Below, in pieces: positions 1 through 5,706 of a DNA stretch of 6,575 nt (positions within the stretch are counted from its first letter, which is position 1; each line of letters begins with the position of its first letter). The stretch comes from Bacteroidales bacterium UBA2716 (GTDB lineage: Bacteria > Bacteroidota > Bacteroidia > Bacteroidales > UBA932), in the NCBI GenBank assembly GCA_002354005.1, contig DEKS01000012.1, positions 1 through 6,575 on the forward strand, read 5' to 3'. Position numbers and translations under genes: made by a program. The notes under the pieces were generated by a model, which ran no database searches, was not told the origin of the DNA, and was given only the letters and a program-made list of their open reading frames with translations.

Positions 1-60
1 ATAAAAAATTTTAAAAGCAAGAGTAAAATTCATTTTTTATCAATTTTTTTTCCTCCATCT
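1..60. other. AT-rich leader upstream of dnaA
   Basis: Only about 11 of the first 60 bases are G or C, with long runs of A and T, in sharp contrast to the GC-rich genes that follow. No ORF, hairpin or perfect DnaA box (TTATCCACA) is visible. It is probably the promoter region of dnaA. An origin unwinding element is conceivable next to dnaA, but the window starts here and nothing in the sequence proves it. Confidence 0.4.
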
Positions 61-63
61 TTG
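56..63 (+). promoter_or_regulatory. candidate -7 promoter element of dnaA
   Basis: CATCTTTG matches 7 of 8 positions of the Bacteroidota -7 consensus TAnnTTTG and is followed by CA, as is common in this phylum. Transcription would begin near position 70, giving a leader of about 40 nt before the dnaA ATG. I see no convincing -33 TTTG at the expected distance, because that stretch is a T-run. The call rests on the -7 match and its position alone. Confidence 0.4.
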
Positions 64-109
64 CATTAGCATTGACACCAAAACATCGGATTAAGCAAGA
101 ACTCCCGGA

Positions 110-1537
110 ATGACAGACCAGGAAAGACATATTGCGGTATGGAACAACTGCCTGCAGATCATTGCCAACAACATTGATCCGCAGCAGTACAATACCTGGT
201 TCAAGAGCATCCGCCCGGTTGCCTTGGACGGCATGCGTCTTACGGTGGAGGTCCCCTCGGACTTCTTCCGCGAGTATCTGGAGGAGCGCTACCGGGATTT
301 ACTCCGCCTTACCATCCGCCGTGCCATTGGCGCAGACGCCCAGCTTTTCTACCTCGTACGTCCCGTACAGAACAGGGAAGGGATGGTGTTGCCTGCCGGC
401 CAGGGCGCCGCACCCACCAACAATCCGGTGTCCATCTCCACCTACCAGCCGTCGGGCACGCCCAGTCCCTTTGTGTTCCCGGGCACGCAGCGCCTCAGGA
501 TTAACCCGCGCCTGAACCCCGTGTACAGCTTTGGCAACCTGGTGGAAGGGGAGTGCAACAAACTGGGCGTAAGCGCCGGAGAAAGCATCTCCATGGCGCC
601 CGGTAAAACCCCGTTCAACCCGCTGTTCCTCTTTGGCGGTCCCGGTCTTGGGAAAACCCATATCGCCCAGGCCATCGGTATTGCCATCAAAGAGCGCTTC
701 CAGGACCTTCAAGTCCTCTATGTGAGCGGCAATGAATTCAAAACGCAGTACATGGATGCTGTCAAAGGCAACCGCATTGTAGATTTCATTGCCTTCTACC
801 AGCGCATAGACGTCCTCATTGTGGACGATATCCAGGACCTGGTGGGCCAGGGTTCCCAGAACACCTTCTTCAACGTGTTCAATCACCTGCACCAGAACGG
901 CAAGCAGCTCATTTTCACCAGTGACCGCGCTCCGGTGGAGCTGCAGAACTTTGAGGAACGCCTCCTGTCCCGCTTCAAGTGGGGCCTGTCGGCAGAACTC
1001 ACCCGTCCGGACTATAACACCCGCCTGGAAATGTTGCGCTCGCGCGCGCTCCGGGAGGGGGTATCCCTGAGCGAGGACGTCCTCACGTTCCTGGCCTCCC
1101 GCATCAAAACCAACTTCCGCGAACTGGAAGGCACCCTCACCTCCCTGGTGGCATATGCCACGCTGGGGCACCGGGAAATCGATGTAGAACTGGCCCAGAG
1201 CGTCTGTGGCAACATTGTCGGTGAACAAAGCACGGAAGTCACCATTGACACCGTAGTAAAAACCGTGTGCGAGTACTTCAACATCACCCGGGACATGCTG
1301 CTTTCCAAAACGCGCAAGCGCCAGATTGTCCAGGCACGGCAAATTGCCATGTACCAGTGCCGTAACCTTATCCAGAACTGCTCGCTCAGTACAATTGGCG
1401 CAGAACTGGGCGGCAAGGACCACGCAACGGTGCTTCACGCCTGCAGTACGGTACAGGACCTCATGTCCACGGACAAACTCTTCCGGCAGTGGGTAGAGGA
1501 CATCGAGAACATGATTGTCGTTCCTGTAGAACAGTAA
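110..1537 (+). CDS. dnaA: chromosomal replication initiator protein DnaA
   Basis: DnaA is the cytoplasmic AAA+ ATPase that binds DnaA boxes at oriC, oligomerises with ATP, melts the origin and helps load the DnaB helicase. All four domains are visible in 475 residues, a normal length. Domain I (about 1-85) has the W-N-x-C-L start, and domain II (about 86-130) is a Pro/Gly/Ser/Thr-rich linker. Domain III holds Walker A GGPGLGKT (176-183), Walker B VLIVDD (235-240), sensor I IFTSD (268-272), the arginine-finger segment RLLSRF (284-289) and sensor II NFRELEG (335-341). Domain IV has the basic loop near 399-410 and the DNA-binding signature GGKDHATVLHA (434-444). The signature has Lys and Ala where E. 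coli has Arg432 and Thr435. The ATG at 110 starts exactly at the domain I helix and has no Shine-Dalgarno sequence. The downstream neighbour is convergent, not dnaN. Identification is essentially certain. Confidence 0.98.
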   Translation: MTDQERHIAVWNNCLQIIANNIDPQQYNTWFKSIRPVALDGMRLTVEVPSDFFREYLEERYRDLLRLTIRRAIGADAQLFYLVRPVQNREGMVLPAGQGAAPTNNPVSISTYQPSGTPSPFVFPGTQRLRINPRLNPVYSFGNLVEGECNKLGVSAGESISMAPGKTPFNPLFLFGGPGLGKTHIAQAIGIAIKERFQDLQVLYVSGNEFKTQYMDAVKGNRIVDFIAFYQRIDVLIVDDIQDLVGQGSQNTFFNVFNHLHQNGKQLIFTSDRAPVELQNFEERLLSRFKWGLSAELTRPDYNTRLEMLRSRALREGVSLSEDVLTFLASRIKTNFRELEGTLTSLVAYATLGHREIDVELAQSVCGNIVGEQSTEVTIDTVVKTVCEYFNITRDMLLSKTRKRQIVQARQIAMYQCRNLIQNCSLSTIGAELGGKDHATVLHACSTVQDLMSTDKLFRQWVEDIENMIVVPVEQ

Positions 1538-1567
1538 AAAAAAGTCTGGCTCATCGGCCAGACTTTT
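1536..1567. terminator. bidirectional intrinsic terminator shared by dnaA and the lyase gene
   Basis: Positions 1540-1550 pair perfectly with 1557-1567 (AAAAGTCTGGC with GCCAGACTTTT), giving an 11-bp stem around a 6-base loop TCATCG. On the minus strand the stem is followed by eight U (complement of the A-run 1536-1543), a strong terminator for the lyase gene. On the plus strand it is followed by TTTTCTATTT, a weaker but plausible U-tract for dnaA. The A-run begins inside the dnaA stop codon TAA, and the hairpin ends directly beside the lyase stop (TAG, 1570-1568), so the whole 30-bp gap is used by this one element. Confidence 0.88.
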
Positions 1568-3091
1568 CTATTTCAAGCTCAAGGGATTTCGTTTCAAATA
1601 AGTGATTACTTGCGCAATCTCTTTGTAAAACGGGGTATCTTCCCGGATTACCGGCTGTATCTTCCGAATTTCATCGTAGGTGCGGCGGGAGGCATCGCAC
1701 AATTTGTCCTGAATACCCAGACAATCCGTGGCCTGTGCCAGGGCAATATAGTGGATGGCCATCACCTGATAGGCATTTTCCACCACCTGACGGCAGAGGA
1801 GGGCGCTATTGGTGCCCATGGACACAATGTCCTGGTTGTCGTTGTTGTTGGGAATGCTGTGCACGTAGTTGGGCATGGCCAGCGTCTGGCACTCCGCCGT
1901 AGTGGATGTAGCCGTGAACTGACAAGCCTGCATGCCGTAGTTGAGCCCCAGCGTTCCCAGGTTGAGAAAAGGCGGCAGAATGCCGTTAATCCGGTCATGG
2001 AACAGATAGTTTAACTGCCTCTCTGTTAACATGGTAAGGCGCACAAGTGCAATCTTTACTTTATCTTCTTCCAGCGAGATGTAATCCCCATGGAAATTGC
2101 CGCCATGGTACACATATTCGGTATCCGGATCCACAATGGGATTGTCGCAGGCAGCGTTCATCTCGTCCTCCAGCACCCGGCGGGTTTGGGCAAAGGTGTC
2201 GTAAATGGGGCCCAGGATTTGTGGCGTGCAGCGCAGAGAATAATAGGCCTGCACTTTTTTCTCAAAGTAGGTCTCCTTGTTCTCGCCGCTAAAGAGTTCA
2301 ATCTCGCGTTTGGAGAAACACCGGGACGATGCTGCCAACTCCCGCATGCGGCGGGCAATCTGCTGCTGTCCCTCGTGGCGACGGCAGCCGTTCAGCGGCT
2401 CCGCCATAAAATCGTCATAAGAGCCGGCAATCTCGTTCATCCAAACGGCCGCCAGGGTGGCCCAATCCAGCAAACGATCGCTCTGGAACTGGTTCACCAG
2501 CGAAATGCCCGTCATCACGGAGGTGCCGTTGGTGGCGGAGAGGCCTTCGCGAATGTGGATTTCCATGGGCTTGAGGCCGCATTCCCGGAGCACGTCGCCA
2601 GCCGGGCGCCATTCACCCTTATAATGCACCTCGCCTTCGCCAATCAGGGCCAGGGCCATATGCGCCAGCTGCACCAGGTCTCCGCTGGCACCCACGCTGC
2701 CGTGACGGGGAATGAAGGGACAGATGCCGCGGTTCACAAACTCCGCCAGGAGCCGCACCACATCCGGATGGATGCCGGATTTTCCCTGCAGGAACGTGCC
2801 GATGCGCGCCACCATGGCCGCCTTCACGGAAGCATCGCCAAGGGGTTTGCCGGCACCGGTGGAATGACTGCGGATGATATTGTACTGCAGGTCTTTCAGA
2901 TAACGGTCATCCACGCGCCACTGGGCCATGGGGCCGAATCCGGTATTAATGCCATAGATGACTTTATCCTTGTGGAACTGTTCCAGGAAACGGTAGGAGC
3001 GTTCAACCTCTGCAAGGGCTTTTTTGTCGATTTCGAGCTTTTCACCAAAGAAGACCACCTTCTCTGCCTGCTCTAAGCTTAGATAATCCAT
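1568..3091 (-). CDS. HAL/PAL/TAL-family aromatic amino acid ammonia-lyase (usually annotated histidine ammonia-lyase, HutH; may be tyrosine-type)
   Basis: This family removes ammonia from histidine, phenylalanine or tyrosine to give urocanate, cinnamate or coumarate, using an MIO cofactor formed from an internal Ala-Ser-Gly. The enzymes are cytosolic homotetramers. Numbered from the ATG at 3091 (507 residues, normal length), the MIO triad is A135-S136-G137 in GSVGASGDL. The catalytic Tyr is Y46 (YGINTGFG); N189 (TNGTS), Y284 and R287 (YYSLRC) and F333 (GNFHG) are also present. Three features bear on substrate. The selectivity pair is S75-H76, as in HutH. The residue after the MIO loop is VQL, where HutH has APL. 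Q420 (NQDIVSMG) occupies the position of the catalytic Glu of HutH, and Gln there is typical of PAL/TAL. From memory the protein resembles the Flavobacterium johnsoniae tyrosine ammonia-lyase, which is linked to flexirubin-type pigments. No hutU, hutI or pigment gene is in view. An in-frame GTG at 3112 would add seven residues but lies at the predicted transcription start, so ATG 3091 is preferred. Confidence 0.93.
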   Translation of the reverse strand: MDYLSLEQAEKVVFFGEKLEIDKKALAEVERSYRFLEQFHKDKVIYGINTGFGPMAQWRVDDRYLKDLQYNIIRSHSTGAGKPLGDASVKAAMVARIGTFLQGKSGIHPDVVRLLAEFVNRGICPFIPRHGSVGASGDLVQLAHMALALIGEGEVHYKGEWRPAGDVLRECGLKPMEIHIREGLSATNGTSVMTGISLVNQFQSDRLLDWATLAAVWMNEIAGSYDDFMAEPLNGCRRHEGQQQIARRMRELAASSRCFSKREIELFSGENKETYFEKKVQAYYSLRCTPQILGPIYDTFAQTRRVLEDEMNAACDNPIVDPDTEYVYHGGNFHGDYISLEEDKVKIALVRLTMLTERQLNYLFHDRINGILPPFLNLGTLGLNYGMQACQFTATSTTAECQTLAMPNYVHSIPNNNDNQDIVSMGTNSALLCRQVVENAYQVMAIHYIALAQATDCLGIQDKLCDASRRTYDEIRKIQPVIREDTPFYKEIAQVITYLKRNPLSLK

Positions 3092-3113
3092 GTAAAATTG
3101 TAAAAAATGCACG

Positions 3114-3121
3114 CAAATTTA
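3114..3121 (-). promoter_or_regulatory. candidate -7 promoter element of the ammonia-lyase gene
   Basis: Read on the minus strand, this is TAAATTTG, a perfect match to the Bacteroidota consensus TAnnTTTG. Transcription would start near 3107, giving a leader of about 16 nt that is T/A-rich and has no Shine-Dalgarno sequence before the ATG at 3091. A weak -33 candidate TTAG lies at 3145-3142, with 20 bases of spacing. Confidence 0.6.
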
Positions 3122-3153
3122 CGCAGAATCTTCCATATCCCCTAATTTTTCAT

Positions 3154-3161
3154 TATATTTA
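3154..3161 (+). promoter_or_regulatory. candidate -7 promoter element of pepD (and rpe)
   Basis: TATATTTA matches 7 of 8 positions of TAnnTTTG, with only the final G replaced by A. Transcription would start near 3168, about 17 nt before the pepD ATG. The upstream -33 position (TTCC at 3131-3134, spacing 19) is weak. The element faces away from the lyase promoter, and the two share about 30 bp of upstream DNA. Confidence 0.45.
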
Positions 3162-3184
3162 CAAAGTGAAAAAAGCTTATCGAT

Positions 3185-4612
3185 ATGAACGCAACAACCG
3201 TACTGGAATACTTTAAGGAAATTACCCGCATCCCGCGTGAGTCCGGGCACGAGGGGCCCATGATGGAATACCTGCAGCAGTTCGCCACCAAACACAATCT
3301 GGCCTGCAAAACGGACAAAACCGGCAACGTGCTCATCACCAAGGAAGCCAGCAAAGGCAAGGAAAACGTGCCCACGCTGGTCCTCCAGGCCCACCAGGAC
3401 ATGGTGTGCGAGAAAAATCCGGATTTCCAGTTCGATTTTCTCACCCAGCCCATCCCGTATGAGATTGAAGACGGCTGGATGATTGCCAAAAACACCACCT
3501 TAGGGGCCGATGACGGCATCGGTATAGCCGCCTGCCTGGCCCTCCTGGCCGGAAACGAGCCCATGGGCAAGCTGGAATGCCTGTTCACCATCTCGGAGGA
3601 AACCGGCATGGACGGCGCCTTCGGCCTGGAAAAAGGCTTCTTCACGGGCAAAATCCTCATCAACCTGGATTCTGAGGACGAAGGCCAACTATTCATCGGC
3701 TGCGCCGGCGGCATGGACACCACGGCCACCTTCACCTTTGAGCGGGAGTCCCTCCGCAAAGGCTACAAAACCCTCAAAATCGCCGTCACAGGCGCCCAGG
3801 GCGGCCATAGCGGAGACGATATCAACAAAGAGCGCTGCAACGCCCTCCAGCAGCTGGTGCGTTTCCTGTACACGGAAATGCAGTACGACTTCCAGCTCAT
3901 CACCCTGGACGGCGGCAACAAGCCCAACGCCATCTGCCGCCATGCAGAGGCTATCCTGGCCGTTCCCGCAGACGAGGTGGAGGAGATGAAAGAAGATGTA
4001 AAGGCCTTCAGCAAGCTGCTGGAAGCGGAATTCGCCGCCTCAGATGCCGGTGTCAAGGCCGTCTGCAGTCCGGTGGAATGTGCGGAGAAGCCCATCGCGG
4101 AAGGGGACGCTGCCAACCTCATCACCACGCTGCTCGCGTGCCCGCACGGCGTAGAGAAAGTTTCCGTGGACATTCCCGGTCTGGTGGAAACCTCCACCAA
4201 CCTGGCCGCCGCCCATATCAAGGACAATACGCTCACCGTCATCACCAGCCAGCGCAGCTCGGTAGTTTCGGAGCTGCACGCCATGGCGGAGAAGGTGGAG
4301 GCCGCGTTCTTCCTGGGCTCCTTCGACGTGGAACACCACGGCGAGTATCCCGGCTGGAAACCCAACCTGAACTCCCGCCTGCTGGAGCGCACGGTGGCTT
4401 CCTACAAAAAGCTCTTTGGCCATGAGCCGGAGGTAAAAGCCATCCACGCGGGCCTGGAATGTGGTCTGTTCCTGGAAAAATTCCCGGACCTGGACATGAT
4501 TTCCTTCGGTCCCACGCTGCGCGGCGTCCATGCGCCCGGCGAAAAGCTGGAACTGGCTTCGCTGGATAAATTCGTAGACCACCTGAACGACCTCGTCCTC
4601 AATTTCGAATGA
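3185..4612 (+). CDS. pepD: aminoacyl-histidine dipeptidase / cytosol non-specific dipeptidase PepD (peptidase family M20C)
   Basis: PepD is a cytosolic di-zinc dipeptidase that splits Xaa-His and many other unblocked dipeptides, the last step in using imported or recycled peptides. The 475-residue length fits the family (E. coli PepD is about 485). The metal and catalytic residues are in the expected order: H70 and D72 in AHQDMV, bridging D109 in LGADDGIG, catalytic E138 and ligand E139 in SEETG, D162 in NLDSED, and the C-terminal ligand H449 in GVHAPGE. The dimerisation (lid) domain lies roughly between residues 185 and 390, with GGHSGDDI near 206-213. The ATG at 3185 sits just before the family's usual N-terminus (LEYFKEITRIPR) and has no Shine-Dalgarno sequence. 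The gene ends in ATGA, overlapping the start of rpe by 4 bp, so the two are probably one transcript. Exact dipeptide preference cannot be read from sequence. Confidence 0.96.
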   Translation: MNATTVLEYFKEITRIPRESGHEGPMMEYLQQFATKHNLACKTDKTGNVLITKEASKGKENVPTLVLQAHQDMVCEKNPDFQFDFLTQPIPYEIEDGWMIAKNTTLGADDGIGIAACLALLAGNEPMGKLECLFTISEETGMDGAFGLEKGFFTGKILINLDSEDEGQLFIGCAGGMDTTATFTFERESLRKGYKTLKIAVTGAQGGHSGDDINKERCNALQQLVRFLYTEMQYDFQLITLDGGNKPNAICRHAEAILAVPADEVEEMKEDVKAFSKLLEAEFAASDAGVKAVCSPVECAEKPIAEGDAANLITTLLACPHGVEKVSVDIPGLVETSTNLAAAHIKDNTLTVITSQRSSVVSELHAMAEKVEAAFFLGSFDVEHHGEYPGWKPNLNSRLLERTVASYKKLFGHEPEVKAIHAGLECGLFLEKFPDLDMISFGPTLRGVHAPGEKLELASLDKFVDHLNDLVLNFE

Positions 4613-5274
4613 TTCAAGTTGCTCCTTCCATCCTGGCTGCCCATTTCCTGCAGCTGCAAAAAGACGTGGATATCGTCAATGAACATGCCGATATTTTCCA
4701 CCTGGACATCATGGACGGCACCTTTGTGCCCAACATTTCCTTTGGCTTTCCGGTAGTGGAAGCCATCGCCGGACAGGCCCAAAAACCGCTGGATGTGCAT
4801 CTGATGATTGTGCATCCGGAAAAATATGTAGAACGCTTTGCCAAGGCCGGCGCGCAGATGATCAGTTTCCATTACGAGGCCGCAAAGGAGGGGAGTGCCG
4901 CGCTACTCAAAACCATTCAGGGCCTGGGCGTAAAAGCAGGTATCGTCATCAATCCGGACTGCCCGGTGCAGGCCATTTTCCCGCTGCTGCCCATGGTGGA
5001 TTACGTGCTTATCATGAGCGTATTCGCAGGCTTTGGCGGGCAAAAGTTCATTCCGGAAAGCCTGGAGCGCATCCACGCCGTGCGCACGGAACTGGACCGG
5101 CTGGGCCGCCCGGAGGTTCCCATTGAGGTAGACGGCGGTATCGGCCCGGCCAATGCGCGGGAGATTGTACGCGCCGGTGCCGGCATTCTCGTGGCCGGAA
5201 GCTCGGTTTTCAAGGCCCAGGACCCGGCCGCAGCCATCCTTGCCATGCAACAGGCTGACAAAATGGCAGAGTAA
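4609..5274 (+). CDS. rpe: ribulose-phosphate 3-epimerase
   Basis: Rpe interconverts D-ribulose 5-phosphate and D-xylulose 5-phosphate in the non-oxidative pentose phosphate pathway, in the cytoplasm. It is a metal-dependent (beta/alpha)8 barrel. The 221-residue length is normal. The metal ligands are H31 and D33 in FHLDIMDGTFVPN, H64 in LDVHLMIVHPE, and D175 in IEVDGGI. D33 and D175 are the acid/base pair. The phosphate loop GFGGQKF (141-147) and the AGSSVF motif (196-201) are present. Two substrate-side segments are atypical: SILAAHF (7-13) where SILSADF is usual, and MSVFAGFGG where MSVNPGFGG is usual. The ATG lies inside the pepD stop (ATGA), suggesting translational coupling. Metal ligands and both catalytic Asp residues are intact, so it should be active. 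A related sugar-phosphate epimerase such as allulose-6-phosphate 3-epimerase is a less likely alternative. Confidence 0.95.
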   Translation: MIQVAPSILAAHFLQLQKDVDIVNEHADIFHLDIMDGTFVPNISFGFPVVEAIAGQAQKPLDVHLMIVHPEKYVERFAKAGAQMISFHYEAAKEGSAALLKTIQGLGVKAGIVINPDCPVQAIFPLLPMVDYVLIMSVFAGFGGQKFIPESLERIHAVRTELDRLGRPEVPIEVDGGIGPANAREIVRAGAGILVAGSSVFKAQDPAAAILAMQQADKMAE

Positions 5275-5285
5275 ACAGGTGGCTT

Positions 5286-5293
5286 TATTTTTG
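5286..5293 (+). promoter_or_regulatory. candidate -7 promoter element of rsfS-ftsH
   Basis: TATTTTTG fits TAnnTTTG perfectly in the 45-bp gap between rpe and rsfS. Transcription would start near 5300, about 20 nt before the rsfS ATG, a spacing close to those of the lyase and pepD candidates. No -33 TTTG is evident at the right distance, since that stretch is the end of rpe. There is also no terminator hairpin between rpe and rsfS, so read-through from pepD-rpe remains possible. Confidence 0.5.
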
Positions 5294-5319
5294 CTTGAAC
5301 ACGGACAAAACAAATACGC

Positions 5320-5703
5320 ATGATTACACACGATTTGAGGCTACTGGCCGACGCAATTTATGACAAGAAGGGCGAAAATGTGGTTTCCCTGGACCTGAGA
5401 TCCATCGACGGTGCCATTACAGACTATTTTGTGGTCTGCGACGGCTCCAATACCACGCAGGTTGGCGCCATAGCAGACAACATCGCAGAAAAAATGAAAG
5501 AGGAAGGCCATACCCTCTACCGCTCCCAGGGAGAGGGCAACAACTTCTGGATCATCCAGGACTATGGCAACATTGTAGTGCACATCTTCCTCAAAGAGTA
5601 CCGCGAATTCTACCGCCTGGAAGAACTCTGGGCCGATGTTCCCCGCAAAGAATACAAGGAACGCCGGGTTCCCAAGGCTTCCGCGGACAAAACCGAAGAA
5701 TAA
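5320..5703 (+). CDS. rsfS: ribosome silencing factor RsfS (RsfA/Iojap/YbeB family)
   Basis: RsfS binds ribosomal protein L14 (uL14) on the large subunit and blocks subunit joining, lowering translation when nutrients are scarce. At 127 residues it is a normal single-domain member. Family landmarks are TDYFVVCDGSN (34-44), the central EGxGNNFWIIQDYGN segment (72-84), VVHIF (86-90) and the REFYRLEELWAD motif (95-106). The segment FWIIQDYGN corresponds to the usual W-x-L-x-D-Y-G-D, so Asn replaces the last Asp. A charged tail of about 20 residues follows the domain. The ATG at 5320 gives the expected N-terminus and has no Shine-Dalgarno sequence. It is separated from ftsH by only 3 bp, so the two are very likely co-transcribed. 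Confidence 0.95.
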   Translation: MITHDLRLLADAIYDKKGENVVSLDLRSIDGAITDYFVVCDGSNTTQVGAIADNIAEKMKEEGHTLYRSQGEGNNFWIIQDYGNIVVHIFLKEYREFYRLEELWADVPRKEYKERRVPKASADKTEE

Positions 5704-5706
5704 TCC

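Noticed and set aside
37..45. TTATCAATT, resembling a DnaA box
   Set aside because: It matches only 6 of 9 positions of TTATCCACA in a very AT-rich stretch, with no second box nearby.
72..77. TTGACA, a perfect E. coli-type -35 box before dnaA
   Set aside because: No -10 box occurs at 16-18 bp spacing, and Bacteroidota promoters use a different consensus, so this is likely chance.
299..1438. 379-codon open frame on the minus strand inside dnaA
   Set aside because: It is antisense to a full-length, highly conserved DnaA. Strong G/C third-position bias removes stops from the opposite strand, and the translation resembles no family I know.
2090..3076. 328-codon open frame on the plus strand inside the ammonia-lyase gene
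   Set aside because: It is antisense to a complete lyase with all catalytic motifs. It has no promoter or family-like motif and is explained by codon bias.
3763..4392. 209-codon open frame on the minus strand inside pepD
   Set aside because: It is a Ser/Arg-rich shadow translation of a conserved M20 peptidase gene.
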